The notes beneath the pieces are model-generated. The model had not been told where the DNA came from. It did no database searches and worked only from the letters and a program-made list of their open reading frames with translations. From contig NZ_JBLOUI010000038.1 of NCBI RefSeq assembly GCF_047807365.1, forward strand, positions 1 through 24,233: 24,233 nt of DNA. The letters run 5' to 3'. Each line of letters opens with the position of its first letter. Within the stretch, counting starts at the first letter, position 1. Both the position numbers and the translations under genes were made by a program. The DNA is from Peptacetobacter sp900539645 (GTDB lineage Bacteria > Bacillota > Clostridia > Peptostreptococcales > Peptostreptococcaceae). Of this stretch, positions 21,729 through 24,233 are shown piece by piece.

Positions 21729-22175
21729 ATGGCAAGAAAGAAAAAAATAGATGAAAAAGAGCAGCAGGTTTCATTTGCATCTTTAGCTGAAATAGAAGAA
21801 ACTGCTCCTAAAGAAGAGAAAAAAACTACAAGAAAAAAATCAACTACAACTACAAAGAAAAAGACTGTTCCTAAAAAAGATAGAAAGATAAATATCACAC
21901 AGGAAGATATGGATAAGCTTTGTGAGGTATATGACTGGTATTTAAGTGTTAAAGATACTATAAGCTACAATGCAGCTACAGAAGAGGATACAAAAAACAA
22001 AGATGTTGTAATTGAAGAAACAGATCTTAAAGACACTAAAAAAGCGTATTTAAACATAGATAGACAAACTTGGGAAGATTTTGATGTACTTTGTAGCAAC
22101 TGTGGATTTAAGAAAAATGAAGTACTTACACAGATAATAAAAGATTTCTTGAGAGAACATAGAAACCTATTCTAA
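21729..22175 (+). CDS. Small protein with Lys-rich N-terminus and possible ribbon-helix-helix C-terminus
   Basis: 148 aa. Residues ~25-52 are low-complexity Lys/Thr (KKTTRKKSTTTTKKKTVPKK). Residues ~53-75 are helical (ITQEDMDKLCEVYDWYL). Residues ~104-145 (KAYLNIDRQTWEDFDVLC, then a turn and KKNEVLTQIIKDFLREH) look like a strand-helix-helix ribbon-helix-helix fold, so DNA binding is plausible. I do not recognise a named family. GAGGGAG precedes the ATG. The response regulator follows 81 bp later. Confidence 0.65.
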   Translation: MARKKKIDEKEQQVSFASLAEIEETAPKEEKKTTRKKSTTTTKKKTVPKKDRKINITQEDMDKLCEVYDWYLSVKDTISYNAATEEDTKNKDVVIEETDLKDTKKAYLNIDRQTWEDFDVLCSNCGFKKNEVLTQIIKDFLREHRNLF

Positions 22176-22191
22176 ATATAAAATAAAAAGA

Positions 22192-22214
22192 TTAACATAA
22201 TAAAATTATGTCAA
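22192..22214. repeat. Inverted repeat before the OmpR-type regulator
   Basis: TTAACATAA and TTATGTCAA form 9-bp arms with one mismatch around a 5-nt spacer, ending 42 bp before the ATG at 22257. It is a possible operator for autoregulation. No T-run follows. Confidence 0.35.
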
Positions 22215-22256
22215 TTAAAAGATGATAAATATAAAATAACTAAAGGAGGGTACAAA

Positions 22257-22931
22257 ATGAAAATTCTTGCAGTAGAGGACAATAAAACTCTTTTAGATAG
22301 CATAGTGGAAGAATTATCAAAGCATTTTGATGTTGAAGGGTGCGAGGATGGAGAAGAAGCTCTATATATGATAGAGCAAGATATATATGATTTAGTTGTT
22401 CTAGATCTTATGTTACCTGGTATGAATGGAATGGAAATACTAAAAAATGCTAGGAACAAGGGAATAGACACACCAGTGCTAATACTCACAGCAAAAGAGG
22501 CTCTAGATGACAAGGTAGAGGCATTCCAGACAGGAGCCAATGACTATCTAACAAAACCTTTCTATATGGAGGAGCTTGTAGCTAGAGTATATGCAATACT
22601 TAGGACAAATGGAAAATTAACTGAAAAAACAGGACTTCAGTTTAAAGACATGTACATAGATACTTCTGAAAAGAGAGTATTTATAGGTGATGAGGAAATA
22701 ACTCTACAGAATAAACAGTACAATCTTTTAGAGTACTTTGTAATGAATAGGGGCGCAATATTACTTAAAGAGCAGATTTATGACAGAATATGGGGAATAG
22801 ACTCAGATGCTACAATAGAAATAGTTGAAGTATATGTCAGCAATCTTAGAAAAAAGCTTAGCAAATTTGGATACGATAAATATATAAAAACTAAAAGAAA
22901 AGTGGGTTATATATTAGATGAAGATAAATAA
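22257..22931 (+). CDS. OmpR/PhoB-family response regulator
   Basis: 224 aa. The receiver domain (1-~115) has AVEDNK, phospho-acceptor Asp50 (LVVLDLMLPGMNG), LTAK and Lys100 (DYLTKPF). The winged-helix DNA-binding domain (~125-222) has ITLQNKQYNLLEYFVMNRG, IWGIDSDATIEIVEVYVSNLRKKL and KRKVGYIL. It has an AAGGAGGG SD. It overlaps the histidine kinase gene by 14 bp, so the pair is translationally coupled. The signal is not evident; the flanking genes give no clue. Confidence 0.95.
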   Translation: MKILAVEDNKTLLDSIVEELSKHFDVEGCEDGEEALYMIEQDIYDLVVLDLMLPGMNGMEILKNARNKGIDTPVLILTAKEALDDKVEAFQTGANDYLTKPFYMEELVARVYAILRTNGKLTEKTGLQFKDMYIDTSEKRVFIGDEEITLQNKQYNLLEYFVMNRGAILLKEQIYDRIWGIDSDATIEIVEVYVSNLRKKLSKFGYDKYIKTKRKVGYILDEDK

Positions 22932-24135
22932 GGACGTATTTGCAAAGACAAAAAATAAGCTTTTAAGAATAAATATGATTGTTGTTATGTGCTTTTTAGG
23001 GATGCTATTAGCATTTACGATGATTTATTTTAGATACATTACATATACAAATATAGATAAAGAAATTGGACAGGAGTTTAAACATATTATAACGCAGCTA
23101 GACAATAGCAAATATGAGCCAATAAAACTGCTTGATCCCAAAGATATGGTTTATATTTATGAAAATGGAAGGATAAAATACTACACAGAAAATGATTACT
23201 TTGATAAAATTCTTCCAGAAAAGAAAAGTGATACAAATCAAGTATTCACTAAATATAGAGAAAATGGACATTATTTTAAGGAATTAAATGTAAATATAGG
23301 AGATTACCATATACAAATTATTAGAAATATAGACTCAGAGATGTTTTCCATTTCTAAATTAATATCTATTATACTGTTTTTAGGTATAATTTCTCTGATA
23401 TTTATATATATGATATCTCTTTATCTTACAAAAAAGGCTCTAGTACCAATAGAAACGGCTTGGAAAAATCAGGCGAAGTTTATTCAGGATGCATCTCATG
23501 AACTAAGAACACCGATAACAATAGTTTCTTCAAAGCTCGAATCACTTCTTAAAAAGCCAGATAGTACTATTGGTGATGAAGCAGAAACTGTTGCAATAGC
23601 TATGAAAGAAACGAGAAGGCTTAAAAAGATGGTCAATGATTTACTTTCTCTTACAAAAGAGGATGGAATTGTGCAACTTAATAAAGAAGTTTTTGATTTG
23701 AAATCTCTTATTGATGAGATAACAGAGGACTACTTTGATATAGCTGAGTATCAAGAGAAAGAATTCTCTTGTGATATTTTCGCCGATAAAACTGATGTAT
23801 ATACAGATAAGAATAAGTTTAAACAGATTTTAAGAATATTTATCGACAATGCATTTAAGTATACTAAAGCAGGGGATTCAATCAATATAGTTGTAAAAGA
23901 AGATGAGGAAGATGATGATAATTTAATTGTATCTGTAAATGACACAGGAATAGGAATATCAAAAGAAGACATACCAAATCTTTTTGATAGGTTCTTTAGA
24001 AGTGATAATGTCAGAAATAAGGATATCGATGGCTCTGGGATAGGGCTTTCAATAGCAGATGTTACAGCTAAGAATATAGGTGTGGAGATAGGTGTTACAT
24101 CTGAGTACGGAGAAGGAAGTAGCCAATGTCATTAA
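22918..24135 (+). CDS. Membrane sensor histidine kinase
   Basis: 405 aa. Transmembrane segments lie at ~18-38 and ~148-172, with a ~105-residue external sensor region without recognised motif. The H-box is KFIQDASHELRTPITIV (His194), the N-box FIDNAFKYT (Asn311), the G1 box NDTGIGI and the G2 box GSGIGLSIADV, so the core is intact and active. The last residues (GEGSSQCH) are short and unlike the usual GEGSTFxVxxP ending. The alternative frame reads NVIKLVEKHKD after GS, so a small frameshift at about 24119-24121 is possible but would affect only the tail. It overlaps the response regulator gene by 14 bp. Confidence 0.92.
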   Translation: MKINKDVFAKTKNKLLRINMIVVMCFLGMLLAFTMIYFRYITYTNIDKEIGQEFKHIITQLDNSKYEPIKLLDPKDMVYIYENGRIKYYTENDYFDKILPEKKSDTNQVFTKYRENGHYFKELNVNIGDYHIQIIRNIDSEMFSISKLISIILFLGIISLIFIYMISLYLTKKALVPIETAWKNQAKFIQDASHELRTPITIVSSKLESLLKKPDSTIGDEAETVAIAMKETRRLKKMVNDLLSLTKEDGIVQLNKEVFDLKSLIDEITEDYFDIAEYQEKEFSCDIFADKTDVYTDKNKFKQILRIFIDNAFKYTKAGDSINIVVKEDEEDDDNLIVSVNDTGIGISKEDIPNLFDRFFRSDNVRNKDIDGSGIGLSIADVTAKNIGVEIGVTSEYGEGSSQCH

Positions 24136-24151
24136 GTTAGTAGAAAAACAT

Positions 24152-24191
24152 AAAGACCTCAATATTAGAAATAATATGGGGTCTTTTTATT
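24152..24191 (+). terminator. Rho-independent terminator after the two-component operon
   Basis: AAAGACC and GGTCTTT form the base of a long stem, with an inner AATATT/AATAT pairing, followed by TTTTTATTTT. It lies 17 bp after the kinase stop. Confidence 0.75.
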
Positions 24192-24233
24192 TTATAAAAA
24201 TGTTGACAAGAATTAAAAAATGTGTGGTCGCTT

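Noticed and set aside
24203..24233. TTGACA at the right edge as a -35 box
   Set aside because: The bases 17 bp downstream (GGTCGC) do not resemble a -10 box, and the window ends there.
1..24233. CRISPR arrays, tRNA or rRNA genes
   Set aside because: No regularly spaced direct repeats and no tRNA-like or rRNA-like sequence were seen.

Overview
The window comes from a low-GC Gram-positive anaerobe. Ribosome binding sites are strong (AAGGAGG type), Arg is mostly AGA and Ile mostly ATA, and the enzymes are oxygen-sensitive (a glycyl radical enzyme and its radical-SAM activase). The ATA/AGA/CAG codon style suggests Clostridia, possibly Peptostreptococcaceae; the species cannot be read from the sequence.

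The core (about 5.7-20.7 kb, + strand) is a glycyl-radical-enzyme bacterial microcompartment (GRM) locus. In order it encodes the signature glycyl radical enzyme, its activating enzyme, a PduB-like trimeric shell protein, a PduA-like hexameric shell protein, a 187-aa possible flavoprotein with a cargo-targeting helix, a hexameric shell protein with a long charged tail, a pentameric vertex protein, a first CoA-acylating aldehyde dehydrogenase, an iron alcohol dehydrogenase, a PocR-domain sensor and AraC-type response regulator, an integral membrane protein, PduL, EutJ, and a second aldehyde dehydrogenase with an encapsulation helix. It ends in a strong terminator. Active-site residues of the radical enzyme match B12-independent glycerol/1,2-propanediol dehydratase rather than choline lyase. 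The likely pathway is diol -> aldehyde inside the shell, then oxidation to acyl-CoA and acyl-phosphate (PduP, PduL) balanced by reduction to alcohol (PduQ).

A divergent minus-strand group (0.1-5.2 kb) encodes a PduT-like shell protein with the Fe-S cysteine at position 38, a TPR-nucleotidyltransferase (DUF4037) protein, and a DUF4125-GlcG fusion. An intact IS110-family element, with a structured left end that may encode a bridge RNA, lies between the last two. A 472-bp AT-rich region separates the two divergent groups.

The right flank (20.8-24.2 kb) is ordinary chromosome: an AlkD-like DNA repair protein, a small protein with a probable ribbon-helix-helix end, and an OmpR-type two-component system ending in a terminator.

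The most unusual points are these. The radical enzyme carries a ~67-residue insertion, Cys-rich at both ends and with an encapsulation-peptide-like helix between. The PduB-like N-terminus and the DUF4125-GlcG linker are also Cys-rich. The PocR sensor kinase has lost its phospho-acceptor His and its N-box Asn, although its partner regulator keeps the receiver Asp.
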